In this document: positions 1 through 11,126 of the stretch, piece after piece
Position numbering within the stretch: position 1 is the first letter of the stretch
Layout: the number at the start of each line of letters is the position of its first letter
Assembly: GCA_001464665.1 (NCBI GenBank)
Contig: LNDP01000024.1
Coordinates: 372,001 to 436,000 of the forward strand
Direction: 5' to 3'
DNA length: 64,000 bases
From: Acidobacteria bacterium Ga0074141
GTDB taxonomy: Bacteria; Acidobacteriota; Blastocatellia; Pyrinomonadales; Pyrinomonadaceae
Program-made: the position numbers and the translations under genes
The notes under the pieces: generated by a model
Databases searched by the model: none
The model's input: only the letters and a program-made list of their open reading frames with translations
What the model was told of the DNA's origin: nothing

Positions 1-285
1 TACTTCGTCCTTAATGAGTTCAGTTGACTCGGCGAGGTATTTCGAAGCCGTCGAAAGATTTTCCGAAACCTCGGTCAGGTGAACGGACATAACCTTCCCT
101 TGGTCGCTCATTGTGTTGACCTTCGCGATCAGAGGTTCGACCCGTTCCTCGATCCGGTTAACGGTGGCGATCACCTTTCGAACGATCAAGGCGATGGCGA
201 TCGTCGAGACCGCCATCACAATAAAACAGACCGCTATGATGATCGATGCGACCATCATCCAAAATTGCGGTTCATTTACATTCAT
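1..285 (-). CDS. DUF948-like membrane-anchored protein, partial (C-terminus outside window)
   Basis: Only the first 95 codons are in the window, read leftwards from an ATG at 285; the frame is open to base 1. Residues about 9-33 form one long hydrophobic segment, followed by a charged amphipathic stretch rich in Glu/Lys/Ser that looks like a coiled coil. This layout (one N-terminal membrane anchor and a long helical cytoplasmic part) is that of DUF948 general-stress-type proteins. It starts 9 bp after the stop of the YtxH gene and is probably co-transcribed with it; DUF948 and YtxH genes are often paired. Function unknown; envelope or stress role is inference. Confidence 0.7.
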   Translation of the reverse strand, partial: MNVNEPQFWMMVASIIIAVCFIVMAVSTIAIALIVRKVIATVNRIEERVEPLIAKVNTMSDQGKVMSVHLTEVSENLSTASKYLAESTELIKDEV

Positions 286-294
286 AGAACCTGT

Positions 295-732
295 TTAGCT
301 TTTCTCTCCGTCCTTTACCGGATAGCTCGGACGGCCTTCTGCGATCGCCTTTGCTTCGGTCTTCCGCTTTTCGGCGATGTAGGCTTCTTTGCCTGCTTCA
401 ACCGCCGCGGAGAACGGATTTGCCGTACGGGCCGCTGCCGCGCGTGCCTTTTCGGCTACATCCTCAGCCTTTTCCTGTGCTGTATGGAGAAATTCGCCCG
501 CTTTCTCGCGCGAAACCTCGTAATACTCTTCGGCCGTTTCCTGAAGGTGGTGTGCCGCCTCGCGGCCCTTGTCGAGGCCCTTACGGGTCACATCGGCAAT
601 GTCTCCGCGGAGTTCAACACCCGTCTTCGGAGCAAAAAGCAGAGCAATTATCGCCCCGATGCCGCCGCCAATAAGCAAATAGGTCAATTTTGTGCTGACG
701 TTCGCCTCTTCCCTATCGTATTCGTTTCTCAT
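295..732 (-). CDS. YtxH domain-containing protein
   Basis: 145 residues. The N-terminal part carries the YtxH pattern: a short glycine-rich membrane segment (LIGGGIGAIIALLFAPKTG, about residues 19-37) followed by a long Ala/Glu/Lys-rich helical tail with repeated EKA-type heptads. YtxH proteins are small, membrane-anchored and associated with general stress in Bacillus; the exact role is unknown. The ATG at 732 is preceded by a good AAGGAG with 6-base spacing, which fixes the start. First gene of a likely two-gene operon with the DUF948-like gene. Divergent from lepA across about 200 bp in which I see no further gene. Confidence 0.8.
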   Translation of the reverse strand: MRNEYDREEANVSTKLTYLLIGGGIGAIIALLFAPKTGVELRGDIADVTRKGLDKGREAAHHLQETAEEYYEVSREKAGEFLHTAQEKAEDVAEKARAAAARTANPFSAAVEAGKEAYIAEKRKTEAKAIAEGRPSYPVKDGEKS

Positions 733-929
733 AAGTAACTCCTTATCGCAGTATCTGCGATCGATAAATAGCCTTTGATATCAGGGACTTTTAAGTATAA
801 CAAAAACCTAAAGTTAGCACAACGGAATTTTTTGCAGCCGGCAGGAATATTTGCAGTTTTTACTTGCTATCGGCGTAATCGGAATGCACCCGGTTTTGCC
901 ATTTGATACACTTTTTGTTTCGGTTTTAT

Positions 930-2732
<1,803 letters not shown>

Positions 2733-2738
2733 TCCCGT

Positions 2739-3755
2739 ATGCCTGAGCTTGCCGAGCAACCCGACTTTCTGGCTATTGTCGATTTGATTCGCGATTCGCG
2801 GAGGAAGGCTTTGCGTGCGGTAAATACGCACCTGATCGACCTTTATTGGAACATTGGCGAGTACGTTAGCAAGCAAATAGCTAGTGGAAGTTGGGGCGAC
2901 GCCGTAGTTACAAACCTAGCAGAGTTTATTGCAAAGACGGAACCGGGAACCAGAGGTTTTTCAGACAAAAACCTTTGGCGAATGCGTCAGTTTTACGAGA
3001 CCTATCGCGATGAACCAAAACTCTCACCACTGGTGAGAGAAATTAGCTGGACACACAACCTGATAATCTTAAACCGATGTGGGACGGTTGAAGAACGCGA
3101 GTTCTATCTACGACTCTGCGCTAAAGAGGGTTACAGCAAACGTGAACTCGACCGCCAGATCTCGGCATCTGTTTTCGAACGAACACTTATCGGAAATCAA
3201 AAACTCTCACCACTGTTGAGAGAATTACATCCAGCGATCAATGGGGCGTTTCGCGACAGCTACGTCTTCGAATTTCTAAACTTGCCGGAGCCTCACAGCG
3301 AGGGCGACCTTCAGCGGGCATTGATCGCCCAACTTCGTGGCTTTATTCTCGAGCTCGGCAAGGATTTTCTATTTGTCGGAGATGAGTATCGATTACAAGT
3401 TGGCAATAGCGATTTCTTTGCCGATCTGTTGTTTTATCATCGCGAGTTGCAATGCCTCGTAATGTTTGAATTGAAAACAGATAAGTTTCGGCCAGAATTC
3501 ATCGGGAAGCTGAATTTTTACCTCGAAGCACTCGACCGAGATGTGAAGAAAGAAAGTGAGAACCCTAGCATAGGAGTCCTACTTTGCCGAGACAAAGATG
3601 AAACGGTCGTAGAATATGCGCTAGCAAGAAATATGTCGCCGGCAATGATCGCAGACTACCAAACCAAGCTACCCGACAAGAAACTGCTGGCCGCAAAGCT
3701 GCAAGAATTTACAAGTACCTTGGAAGTGGCCGCCGAGATCGAAGCATTGACATAG
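2739..3755 (+). CDS. DUF1016/YhcG-family PDDEXK nuclease
   Basis: 338 residues. The N-terminal half matches the DUF1016_N layout (YWNIGEYVSKQI near residue 35, WRMRQFYETY near 88, LSPLVREISWTHNLIIL near 95-112). The C-terminal half is the PDDEXK nuclease domain (DFFADLLFYH, then the catalytic-type FELKTDKFRPEFIGKLNFYL). Family members are presumed DNA nucleases often found as single accessory or defence-type genes. The ATG at 2739 lies 6 bp after the lepA stop. It reads more AT-rich than lepA by eye and lies between the two copies of the lepA 3' end, so it is cargo. Two near-identical palindromic stretches (3021-3039, 3204-3222) encode LSPL(V/L)RE; both positions fit the family, so I do not call them insertions. 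Confidence 0.85.
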   Translation: MPELAEQPDFLAIVDLIRDSRRKALRAVNTHLIDLYWNIGEYVSKQIASGSWGDAVVTNLAEFIAKTEPGTRGFSDKNLWRMRQFYETYRDEPKLSPLVREISWTHNLIILNRCGTVEEREFYLRLCAKEGYSKRELDRQISASVFERTLIGNQKLSPLLRELHPAINGAFRDSYVFEFLNLPEPHSEGDLQRALIAQLRGFILELGKDFLFVGDEYRLQVGNSDFFADLLFYHRELQCLVMFELKTDKFRPEFIGKLNFYLEALDRDVKKESENPSIGVLLCRDKDETVVEYALARNMSPAMIADYQTKLPDKKLLAAKLQEFTSTLEVAAEIEALT

Positions 3756-3817
3756 ACGCTTAATAGCAAGCATACTACCCGCCGTATACTTATAAATTGG
3801 TGTCTCGCCGAGACTCT

Positions 3818-4690
3818 ATGAACTTGAACAGCAAAGCATTACGAGCAGTTTTCTTGATGGCTGTTTTTGTGGCCGTTTCCGGCGTTGGTGTGTATTCGCA
3901 GTCGATGAGTGATGTGCTTGAGCGGGCGCGGACGGTCAAGCTTTTGGAAGCGGACCGCATTGCTGTAAGAGAAGCATTTTACGAAATGACGTTCGACAGG
4001 TCCTATCGTAACCGCGACGAGTTCACCTTCGGAGACCTGGACATATCTGTCTATTATTCGACCGGCGAATGTGACGAAGATGAGGAGGAGATTTTTCAGG
4101 CTGAGAAAGGCAAAGCCGTTAGGATCGAAATAGCTTCGTCGGTCGATAGGACTATCGGGCAGTTGGGATTTGATCTTTCAAAGTTTAAGAAAGAGCAGAT
4201 GTACCAATTTAGCGACACGAGTTTCATCTATCACGACAAAAAACTTGGTCTTGCTGTTCAGATTTGGGATGGCGAAGTTGAGCAAGTAATTCTATTCCCT
4301 TCCACTACTTCTAAAGCCAAGCCGTGCGGATTCGAAAAGGCCCAAGAGTTTGTACAAATGGGAAGCTGGTTCGGAAGCACAAAGCTCGAGGAGCGCACCG
4401 GTTCAATCGACTGTCCTCATGCTTCCGTTGTTGCACTTGATCTGGAACGCGACCTCATAACTGCACTCACACCGAAACAGATCAAAGTAACGACGGTGGC
4501 TCAAGACCCTGAAAATGACCCGCTCATTTACGATTACGTGGTTTCCGCCGGCCGGATCATTGGCGCCGGGGCGAATGTCGTTTGGGACCTGACCGGCGTT
4601 CCGCCCGGAACTTATAAGATCACCGCAGCCGTGGACGATGGCTGTGGGTTCTGTGGTCAGACGGTCACGAAAGTCGTTACGATCGAATAA
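3818..4690 (+). CDS. Secreted hypothetical protein with C-terminal Ig-like domain
   Basis: 290 residues from the ATG at 3818; an upstream TTG/GTG at 3797/3800 is possible, but MNLNSKALRAVFLMAVF starts a clean signal peptide with likely cleavage after VYSQS. The middle part has no family I recognise (acidic GECDEDEEEIF, and CPHAS and CGFE cysteines). The last about 75 residues form an Ig-like fold of the type QDPENDPLIYDYVVSAG, ending with CGFCGQT, a tail I associate with secreted proteins of Acidobacteriota. Its stop codon overlaps by one base the start of the lepA 3' fragment at 4690, so it is the last gene of the cargo inserted at lepA. Confidence 0.75.
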   Translation: MNLNSKALRAVFLMAVFVAVSGVGVYSQSMSDVLERARTVKLLEADRIAVREAFYEMTFDRSYRNRDEFTFGDLDISVYYSTGECDEDEEEIFQAEKGKAVRIEIASSVDRTIGQLGFDLSKFKKEQMYQFSDTSFIYHDKKLGLAVQIWDGEVEQVILFPSTTSKAKPCGFEKAQEFVQMGSWFGSTKLEERTGSIDCPHASVVALDLERDLITALTPKQIKVTTVAQDPENDPLIYDYVVSAGRIIGAGANVVWDLTGVPPGTYKITAAVDDGCGFCGQTVTKVVTIE

Positions 4691-4755
4691 AGGTCGGCCG
4701 AGTAGAGATCCCGCAAAAGGCCTTCCTAGCAGTTCTAAAGGTCAACGAGAGCTGA
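4690..4755 (+). pseudogene. Second copy of the lepA 3' end (22 codons)
   Basis: Reads in frame [21 protein letters not shown] then TGA, against the same peptide with E for K in intact lepA at 2667-2732. Hand alignment gives 10 differing bases in 66; nine codons differ and eight of these are synonymous. The first about 24 bases after the initial codon are identical and divergence is confined to the part nearest the stop. No similarity continues upstream or after the stop. It has no start codon and cannot be a gene. It marks the right boundary of the cargo at 2739-4690. Confidence 0.93.
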
Positions 4756-4787
4756 GCGGCAGCGTGCGAGCTTTCGAGATCATTCCA

Positions 4788-5165
4788 ATGATCGGGCGTT
4801 TTTTACAAAGACTAAAACATTTACGCCGCTGGCAGTGGCTTGTGCTGGCGGCGTTCGTTTTTGCCGCAGCGTTCACGACTTTCTACGCCTATCGCACTTA
4901 TCAACGTGCGGTCTTTTGGAGCGAACATCGCGACGATCCGATCAGCGGCTGGATGCGGGTCGGATTTGTCGCAAACTCGTATGACGTCCCGCTTCCCTTC
5001 CTCAACCGCGCGATCGGCCTTCCGCCTGAGGCTCTCGACCCGCGGCCGCTCAGCAAGATCGCCAGTGATCAGGGCCGCCCATTCGACGAGCTCAAGGCCG
5101 ACCTTGAAAAGGCGATCGAGGATTTTCGCTCGAAAGCCCCACCTCAACCTGGAGATGGCCGGTGA
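4788..5165 (+). CDS. Small single-pass membrane protein, unknown function
   Basis: 125 residues from the ATG at 4788 (the frame is open further left, but that part runs through the lepA fragment). A basic N-terminus is followed by one membrane segment (WLVLAAFVFAAAFTTFYAY, about residues 17-35) and a soluble domain of about 85 residues ending in a charged helix. No family recognised. Its stop overlaps the GTG of the DedA gene (GTGA), so the two are translationally coupled and probably work together at the membrane. Confidence 0.7.
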   Translation: MIGRFLQRLKHLRRWQWLVLAAFVFAAAFTTFYAYRTYQRAVFWSEHRDDPISGWMRVGFVANSYDVPLPFLNRAIGLPPEALDPRPLSKIASDQGRPFDELKADLEKAIEDFRSKAPPQPGDGR

Positions 5166-5779
5166 CCGACCAACTCCTCGCATGGTTCGTGTTGTATGGA
5201 CTTCCGGTGTGCTTCATTATTCTTGGAGCGTCGTCCTTCGGCATACCAATGCCGGTCAAATTGCTGATGCTCGTTGTCGGTGCACTTGTCCAACAAGGCG
5301 AACTGGAATTCTGGCAAGCAATGCTCGTCGGGAGCGCCGGTGCCATTGCGGGCGATCAGATCGGCTATTTCGTTGGACATTTCGGCGGGCGAACCGTGAT
5401 CGAAAAGATAACACTGCGGTTCGGAGGCGAAAAGATTCTGGCCAGGGCCGAGCGGTTTCAGGACCGCTGGGGAATCAGCGCGATATTCTTCAGCCGCTGG
5501 CTGATCACACCGATAGGGCCCTGGCTCAATCTGATAAGCGGCTCCACCCGTTATTCGTGGATCTGGTTCACCACTGTCGGAGCATTGGGCGAAACACTTT
5601 GGGTGTTCCTTTATGTCCTTTTGGGGATGTATTTCGCCGACCGCATTCAGGCAACCGCCGACTTTCTCACAAGCCTCGGGTGGGTGATCTTCGGCATATT
5701 TGCTTTGTCTGTTCTTGGGTGGAAGGTGTTTCAGTTTTTCCGCAATGGAAAAGGCCATCTGACTGAAACGTCTGCATGA
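5162..5779 (+). CDS. DedA family (SNARE-associated) membrane protein
   Basis: 205 residues, typical DedA length. Start is GTG at 5162, coupled to the preceding stop. Family features visible: the early FGIPMPVKLLMLVVGAL segment, the GDQIGYFVGHFGG motif, and FFSRWLITPIGPWLNLISG, which carries the conserved Arg. Four to five membrane helices. DedA proteins flip or transport lipid carriers such as undecaprenyl phosphate and support envelope stability; which lipid is handled here cannot be told from sequence. Confidence 0.88.
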   Translation: MTDQLLAWFVLYGLPVCFIILGASSFGIPMPVKLLMLVVGALVQQGELEFWQAMLVGSAGAIAGDQIGYFVGHFGGRTVIEKITLRFGGEKILARAERFQDRWGISAIFFSRWLITPIGPWLNLISGSTRYSWIWFTTVGALGETLWVFLYVLLGMYFADRIQATADFLTSLGWVIFGIFALSVLGWKVFQFFRNGKGHLTETSA

Positions 5780-5826
5780 TCGCTCAGCAAAATGGCATTT
5801 TGTTTGGTCTCGAAGTTCAGTGAGGG

Positions 5827-6465
5827 CTAGGCTTCGGGGTCCCATTCGGTGCCGGGGACGCGGCCGAGGAGTTGCAGGGTTCGGCCTTCGCCTTCGTAGA
5901 ATGCGCGGATCATCCAACCGAGGCCGTCGCCGGATCTCTTGAACCATTGCTGGTCGTAAAAATAGTACTCGTCGTCCTTTGCCCGGACCTCGCCCTTGCC
6001 GTAGGTTTTCTCCGCCCATTTCCTGAGGTCAAAGCCCTTATCGAACGAGATATACATTGAGTAAACGACCGCCTCCGCCGGAATATCGGAGATCTTTAGC
6101 CGCTTTACCGTCGCCTCGTATTCATCCCCGTTTTCCCCTTTCTTCTTGACCGTCTCCTCCGTATGGATCGCCTCAAGCTGCTCGGGCGTCAGCCCATGGA
6201 CGCGTACGCGGAGGCCCGTGACGCTGCCTTTGGCGAAGGGGATCACCAACTCGAGATAGCTGTAGCGATAGTCCGATTCCGCCTTGGAAAGATCGATCGC
6301 TTTAGCGAATTCTTTAAGCGGCATGCCCAAATAGACCTTGCCGAGTTCGGCCGGGATAAAGGCCTTTTGGGACGCATAGGTGTATGCGGGCTTTGACTGG
6401 CCAAAGGCGGCACCGCCGGCCGCGAACAAAACGATAGTTGCGAGGATATAGTTTATCTTTTTCAT
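5827..6465 (-). CDS. Secreted hypothetical protein
   Basis: 212 residues from the ATG at 6465, chosen because MKKINYILATIVLFAAGGAAFGQ is a clear signal peptide; the frame continues upstream to 6534 without signal character. The mature part (AELGKVYLGMPLKEFAKAI) resembles the beta-sandwich modules in small secreted proteins that open with a glycine-containing strand, but I cannot name a family. No cysteines stand out. Convergent with the DedA gene, with about 47 bp between. Confidence 0.65.
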   Translation of the reverse strand: MKKINYILATIVLFAAGGAAFGQSKPAYTYASQKAFIPAELGKVYLGMPLKEFAKAIDLSKAESDYRYSYLELVIPFAKGSVTGLRVRVHGLTPEQLEAIHTEETVKKKGENGDEYEATVKRLKISDIPAEAVVYSMYISFDKGFDLRKWAEKTYGKGEVRAKDDEYYFYDQQWFKRSGDGLGWMIRAFYEGEGRTLQLLGRVPGTEWDPEA

Positions 6466-6552
6466 TGAGCGATCATGGGGTAAAGATCGAAATTCGATTC
6501 TCCAAAATACTACCCCAAGATCGCCAACCTGCAAAGAAAGCTGATCGCCCGG

Positions 6553-7041
6553 TTACTCCGTTTCTCGTCGATAGCAGGTTTCGCCCTGACCGTCCGAAAG
6601 ACAGAGCTGTTCCTTGCCGTATTCGTCCTCCGAAATGCGAAATTCAAATGACTTTCGCGTCGGTGTTTTCGTCTGTTGGCGGTTGCCGCTTGCCGCACAC
6701 GAGTTGGTGTTTTTCCAGAGGTCCTTCGTCGGAGCGAGCTCGATCTGGTTGCCGGTTACCGTATATCGCCCCGTGATCTGGTTAAAGAGCGTCGTTGTGC
6801 AGTTGTACATCGTCGTCTCCATATAGCCGTTGAATTCGTAGGTTCCGTTGGAGTTGAATCTGTATGTAAAAAGGCTGCCGCGGCCCGGCTTGGTCGAGCC
6901 CGTAACCCGATCTTTGTATTGAACCGAGCCAACGCTGCCGTTCTTCCAATAACCCGCGACCGCCGACCGCTGCCCAAACGCCGACTGTACGCAAACCAAA
7001 ACCACCGCCAAAACAATTGCGCGAACAAATAATGAGATCAT
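6553..7041 (-). CDS. Small secreted protein, lipocalin-like beta-rich
   Basis: 162 residues from the ATG at 7041: MISLFVRAIVLAVVLVC begins a signal peptide cleaved near AFGQ. The mature part starts GYWKNGSVGS and alternates short strands (FTYRFNSNGTYEFNGY, GRYTVTGNQIEL), a pattern shared with small secreted lipocalin-like domains in which W marks the barrel entrance. Four cysteines may pair. No function can be assigned. Divergent from the glutamate dehydrogenase gene with about 160 bp between. Confidence 0.65.
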   Translation of the reverse strand: MISLFVRAIVLAVVLVCVQSAFGQRSAVAGYWKNGSVGSVQYKDRVTGSTKPGRGSLFTYRFNSNGTYEFNGYMETTMYNCTTTLFNQITGRYTVTGNQIELAPTKDLWKNTNSCAASGNRQQTKTPTRKSFEFRISEDEYGKEQLCLSDGQGETCYRRETE

Positions 7042-7204
7042 AAATGCACTCCTATTAAGAAACTTCGGACGAAACTTCGCCACTCAGTTCCTCAACGCGG
7101 AAATGAAGTTGCTTTCTGATCACTCAACGACTCAAATTCGCCTTATCAATAAAGCTGTGCTTAAATACGTTTCCTAAACCTGTCCCGGAAAAGGAGAAGT
7201 TCGC

Positions 7205-8620
7205 ATGAGTTCAGATCAGGGAAAAAGCTTTCTTTCGAGCGTAGATCATTATTTTGACAAGGCGGCGGCGTTGACCAACCATCCGAAGGGCCTTCTTGAG
7301 CAGATCCGCGTTTGCAACGGCGTTTATTCGTTTCAGTTCCCGATCCGCACCGCAGACGGCTTTAGGGTGATCCAGGCCTGGCGTGCACAGCACAGCCACC
7401 ATAAGCTTCCGGTAAAGGGCGGCATTCGCTATTCGGAAGACGCAAACGAAGAAGAAGTGGTGGCACTCGCGACGCTGATGACCTATAAATGTGCCATCGT
7501 CGATGTGCCCTTCGGCGGTGCGAAAGGGGCGGTCAAGATCAATGCGAAGGAATTTGACGCCGATCAACTCCAGCGGATAACTCGCCGCTACACGGCCGAG
7601 CTCATCAAAAAGAACTTCATCGGCCCAGCGCTCGACGTTCCGGCCCCTGACTACGGAACGGGTGCCCGCGAGATGGCTTGGATCGCCGATACCTATCAGG
7701 CCTTTCACCCCGAACAGATCGATGCTCTTGGCTGCGTTACCGGAAAATCCGTTGGGCAGGGCGGCATCCGCGGCCGCACGGAGGCGACCGGGCTCGGCGT
7801 TTATTACGGCACGCGTGAGATCTGTGATAGCGCAGAAGAGATGCAAAAGCTCGGGCTCACCCGCGGGCTTGAGGGTAAGACCTTCGTCGTCCAGGGCCTC
7901 GGCAATGTCGGCTACCACGCGGCCAAGTTCTTCACCGAGGGCGGTGCGATACTTGTTGGAGTTGCCGAATACGAAGGAGCCATACATAAGCCGGACGGCA
8001 TCAACCTCCCCGCATTGTTGGCCTACCGGAAAGAAACGGGTTCGATCCTCGGCTTTCCGGGTGCGGCCGATCTGCCGACGCGCGAAGCCGGGCTTGAGAT
8101 CGAATGCGACATTCTGATCCCCGCCGCTCTCGAGAACCAGATCACATCTGCAAATGCCGGCAATATAAACGCCAAAATCATTGTGGAAGCGGCGAACGGC
8201 CCGATCACATCTGACGCCGAGCCGATTCTTCATCAGAAAGGAATTCTCGTCGTCCCGGATGTTTACATCAATGCCGGCGGTGTCACGGTCTCATATTTCG
8301 AATGGCTGAAAAATCTCTCGCGAGTTCGTTTCGGCAGGATCGAGAAACGATTTGAGCAGGGAGCCTTTGACCGGATACTTTCGCTGGTCGAGAAAGAGAC
8401 CGGCCGAACACTAAGCGCCGAGGAAAAAACGATGGCATCCCGCGGCGCCGATGAGGCCGACCTCGTCTATTCGGGGCTCGAGGAGACGATGATCACGGCT
8501 TATCACCAGCTTCGCGAAACGGCCGTAAAGTACGAAATAACTGATCTTCGCACCGCCGCATTCGTAAATGCCATTGATAAGATCGCTGTTAGCTACACGG
8601 AACTAGGTATTTTCCCTTAA
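7205..8620 (+). CDS. Glu/Leu/Phe/Val-type glutamate dehydrogenase
   Basis: 471 residues. Catalyses NAD(P)-dependent oxidative deamination of glutamate (or a related amino acid) in the cytoplasm. Seen: the substrate lysine segments ([30 protein letters not shown]), the dehydrogenase aspartate in [22 protein letters not shown], and the Rossmann glycines [13 protein letters not shown]. The ATG at 7205 follows a strong AAGGAG at 7191-7196. It is longer than the usual 415-450 residues because of an extended stretch after the Rossmann domain (around [16 protein letters not shown]). Cofactor preference cannot be decided by eye. Convergent with the phosphohexomutase gene, 5 bp apart. Confidence 0.95.
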   Translation: MSSDQGKSFLSSVDHYFDKAAALTNHPKGLLEQIRVCNGVYSFQFPIRTADGFRVIQAWRAQHSHHKLPVKGGIRYSEDANEEEVVALATLMTYKCAIVDVPFGGAKGAVKINAKEFDADQLQRITRRYTAELIKKNFIGPALDVPAPDYGTGAREMAWIADTYQAFHPEQIDALGCVTGKSVGQGGIRGRTEATGLGVYYGTREICDSAEEMQKLGLTRGLEGKTFVVQGLGNVGYHAAKFFTEGGAILVGVAEYEGAIHKPDGINLPALLAYRKETGSILGFPGAADLPTREAGLEIECDILIPAALENQITSANAGNINAKIIVEAANGPITSDAEPILHQKGILVVPDVYINAGGVTVSYFEWLKNLSRVRFGRIEKRFEQGAFDRILSLVEKETGRTLSAEEKTMASRGADEADLVYSGLEETMITAYHQLRETAVKYEITDLRTAAFVNAIDKIAVSYTELGIFP

Positions 8621-8625
8621 AAAAC

Positions 8626-9987
8626 TTAAACGGAGGTCGCTGCGATCAGTGCCGCGACCTTCGCCTCGACCTCATCGCGGATCTCGTCAAGATGATCTTC
8701 CGTATCCGCCTCAAATCGCAAAACAAGCATCGGCTGCGTATTTGAGGCACGGACAAGGCCCCATCCGTGTTCGAATAGGATCCTTGCCCCGTCAATTGTA
8801 ATTACTTCGTGATTACGAGCGAACGCATCCGACAGTCTCTGGACCACTTTAAACTTCGTGTCATCGGGGCAATCGACCCTAAGTTCCGGTGTTGAGTGCG
8901 TTACCGGCAGGTCAGAAAAGAGACTTGAGAACGGTTCGGTCGTTTTCGAGAGGATCTCAATGACCCTTGCACCCGCATAAGTTGCGTCGTCAAAGCCAAA
9001 ATAGCGGTCGGCAAAGAAAATATGGCCGCTCATTTCGCCTGCAAGTGCGGCATCGGTCTCCTTCATCTTTGCTTTGATCAGCGAGTGGCCCGCTTTCCAC
9101 ATTATCTTTCGCCCGCCATGTTTTTCGATGTCGTCGTAGAGCCTTTGTGAGCACTTTACCTCGCCAATTATCGTCGCACCGGGCCGTTCGCGAAGCACTG
9201 CCCGCGAAAAGAGCACCATTAGCTCATCGCCCCAGATTATGCGGCCTTTCTCATCAACTACGCCTATGCGGTCGCCGTCGCCATCGAAAGCAATGCCGAG
9301 ATCGGCCTCAAATTCGGTCACGGCGTGGATAAGATGCTGCAAGTTCTCCTCGACCGTCGGATCCGGGTGATGGTTCGGAAAGGTCGAATCGGGCTTCGTG
9401 AAAAGCTCGATAAGGTCAACGCCGAGCACCTGATATACCGGCACAGCCGTAACGCCGCCCATTCCGTTCCCGGCGTCGACCACGACCTTCAGCCTCCGCT
9501 CGCCCATCTTTATGTTTGAGACGACGTCAAGGCAATAAGCGTTCAGCACATTCCGCACCTCGACGGTGCCGGATCCATCAGCGAATTCCGCAGCAATGGC
9601 GATGTCCCTTATCTCGCGGATCTGTTCGCCAAAGAGCGTGCCCTTGCCGAGGCAGATCTTAAAGCCATTATGGTCCGCAGGGTTGTGCGAGCCCGTGATC
9701 ATCACGCCACCGTCAACATCCGCCGTGTAAACTGTATGATAAAGCACTGGCGTCGGCACCATCCCGATGCTGACCACATCGCAGCCTGAGTCGTTTAGGG
9801 CTCGGTACATTATCTCCGCGAAAATGGGCGAGCTCTCGCGGGCGTCGTAGCCAACCGCGATCTTCTTCGCACCACTATTGGCAAAAAAGGTCCCGAGTGC
9901 CCGAGAAATGGCGGTTACGGTCTCTTCGTTCAGTTGCGGGCCGACACGGCCGCGGATGTCGTATTCACGAAATATGTTTAGATCCAT
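8626..9987 (-). CDS. Phosphomannomutase/phosphoglucomutase (ManB/AlgC type)
   Basis: 453 residues from the ATG at 9987 (MDLNIFREYDIRG); an in-frame ATG at 10032 would add 15 residues unlike the family. All signatures of the alpha-D-phosphohexomutase family are present: TGSHNPADHNG with the phospho-serine, metal loop FDGDGDR, sugar-binding GEMSGHIFF, and the phosphate-binding RASNTQPML near the C-terminus. It interconverts 1- and 6-phosphates of mannose or glucose, feeding surface glycan and nucleotide-sugar synthesis. Opposite strand to its neighbours. Confidence 0.95.
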   Translation of the reverse strand: MDLNIFREYDIRGRVGPQLNEETVTAISRALGTFFANSGAKKIAVGYDARESSPIFAEIMYRALNDSGCDVVSIGMVPTPVLYHTVYTADVDGGVMITGSHNPADHNGFKICLGKGTLFGEQIREIRDIAIAAEFADGSGTVEVRNVLNAYCLDVVSNIKMGERRLKVVVDAGNGMGGVTAVPVYQVLGVDLIELFTKPDSTFPNHHPDPTVEENLQHLIHAVTEFEADLGIAFDGDGDRIGVVDEKGRIIWGDELMVLFSRAVLRERPGATIIGEVKCSQRLYDDIEKHGGRKIMWKAGHSLIKAKMKETDAALAGEMSGHIFFADRYFGFDDATYAGARVIEILSKTTEPFSSLFSDLPVTHSTPELRVDCPDDTKFKVVQRLSDAFARNHEVITIDGARILFEHGWGLVRASNTQPMLVLRFEADTEDHLDEIRDEVEAKVAALIAATSV

Positions 9988-10142
9988 TGGTGTTGATATA
10001 AAACGCGGACCGCGGGCGTCTTCTCTTTGCATGCTACCCGAAATGCCCTGCAGTCTCGTGTTTTGTTATACTGGAGTTTACCTAAGGGCAACAGATCCGT
10101 CACCTACGGCATCATCATAACTTGAGATTTGAGACTTTACTT

Positions 10143-11120
10143 ATGAAAAGGTTCGCTTACTCCTTTTTCGTTTTTTCGCTTGTCGCGACGTTTCTCGCGG
10201 CATCGGCCGTGGCGCAGAATCCCTCGCCGACCCCGCCGGATGACCCGGACGCCGTAAAGATCTTCGAGGTGCGCCTGCCGGTAACGGTAACGCGGAAGAA
10301 GAACGAACTCGTTTCGGGCCTGAGCAAGGGCGATTTTATCGTGCTCGAGGATGGCGTCGAGCAAGAGGTCACGTTTTTCAGCGATGAACGAACCAATCCG
10401 CCGGTCTTTGTCGGCGTTTTGATGGACACGTCGCCTTCGACCGCCGGTAAGCTCGCGTTTTCGAAGGAAGCGGCAAAGAACTTTCTCTATACGGTCACCC
10501 GGCTCCGCAAGGATCAGGCGGCGTTCATGACCTTTGATAACGAGATCACCCTGCATCAGGACTTTACCGACAAGCTCGACCTGCTTGACCGTTCGGTCGA
10601 ACGTATAAAGAAAACGGGTTCGCAAACGGCGATGTACGACGCTGTTTGGGAATTTTCTGATCAGAAGCTCCGCAGTGCTCCCGGCCGCCGCGTCATTGTC
10701 ATCATTTCGGACGGCGACGATACTTTCAGCCGCGCTGTTCTCGCCGATGCGATCGATATCGCCCAGCGAACGGAGACGACCATTTTTGCCATCTCAACGA
10801 AGGCAGGTTTTCTAGGGACCGTGCCCGGTGTCGAAGCCGGGCAGGTTAGAGACCGAGGCGACAAGAATCTCGTCGAGCTTTGCGAGAAAACCGGCGGCCA
10901 GGCGTTTTTTACGGGAAATATGCTTGAGCTCGAACGGGCATTTACGCGTATCGCGGAAGAGCTTCGTGGTCAGTACATACTGACCTATCGCCCGGCAAAT
11001 CAGAACTACGACGGCCGCGAACGCAATATTGAGGTCCGATTCCGCGACCGTGCAAAAACGAAGGACTATAAGATCCGTACCAAGTCGAGCTATCGAGCTG
11101 TTCAAGACAACTTAAGGTAA
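10143..11120 (+). CDS. Secreted VWFA-related protein (acidobacterial type), copy 1
   Basis: 325 residues from the ATG at 10143, which opens a signal peptide (MKRFAYSFFVFSLVATFLAA...SAVAQ). After a Pro-rich linker and a strand module (VRLPVTVTRKKNELVSGL, DFIVLEDG), a von Willebrand A domain follows with a metal-site motif VLMDTSPST and a later ISDGDD. This arrangement is characteristic of the Acidobacteria VWFA-related family; these proteins are exported and presumed to bind ligands or matrix, function unproven. Six bp separate it from the paralogue downstream, so the two form an operon. Confidence 0.88.
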   Translation: MKRFAYSFFVFSLVATFLAASAVAQNPSPTPPDDPDAVKIFEVRLPVTVTRKKNELVSGLSKGDFIVLEDGVEQEVTFFSDERTNPPVFVGVLMDTSPSTAGKLAFSKEAAKNFLYTVTRLRKDQAAFMTFDNEITLHQDFTDKLDLLDRSVERIKKTGSQTAMYDAVWEFSDQKLRSAPGRRVIVIISDGDDTFSRAVLADAIDIAQRTETTIFAISTKAGFLGTVPGVEAGQVRDRGDKNLVELCEKTGGQAFFTGNMLELERAFTRIAEELRGQYILTYRPANQNYDGRERNIEVRFRDRAKTKDYKIRTKSSYRAVQDNLR

Positions 11121-11126
11121 CCTTAA

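Noticed and set aside
3021-3222. Two similar palindromes (CTCTCACCACTGGTGAGAG) in the DUF1016 gene as repeat insertions
   Set aside because: The encoded LSPLVRE/LSPLLRE residues fit conserved parts of the family at both sites, so they are probably convergent codon use, not insertions.
4639-4787. Upstream extension of the gene at 4788
   Set aside because: It reads through the lepA fragment in another frame and has no membrane or family features.
7211-8233. Long open frame opposite glutamate dehydrogenase
   Set aside because: Shadow of a strongly coding gene in a GC-rich genome; no RBS or family features.
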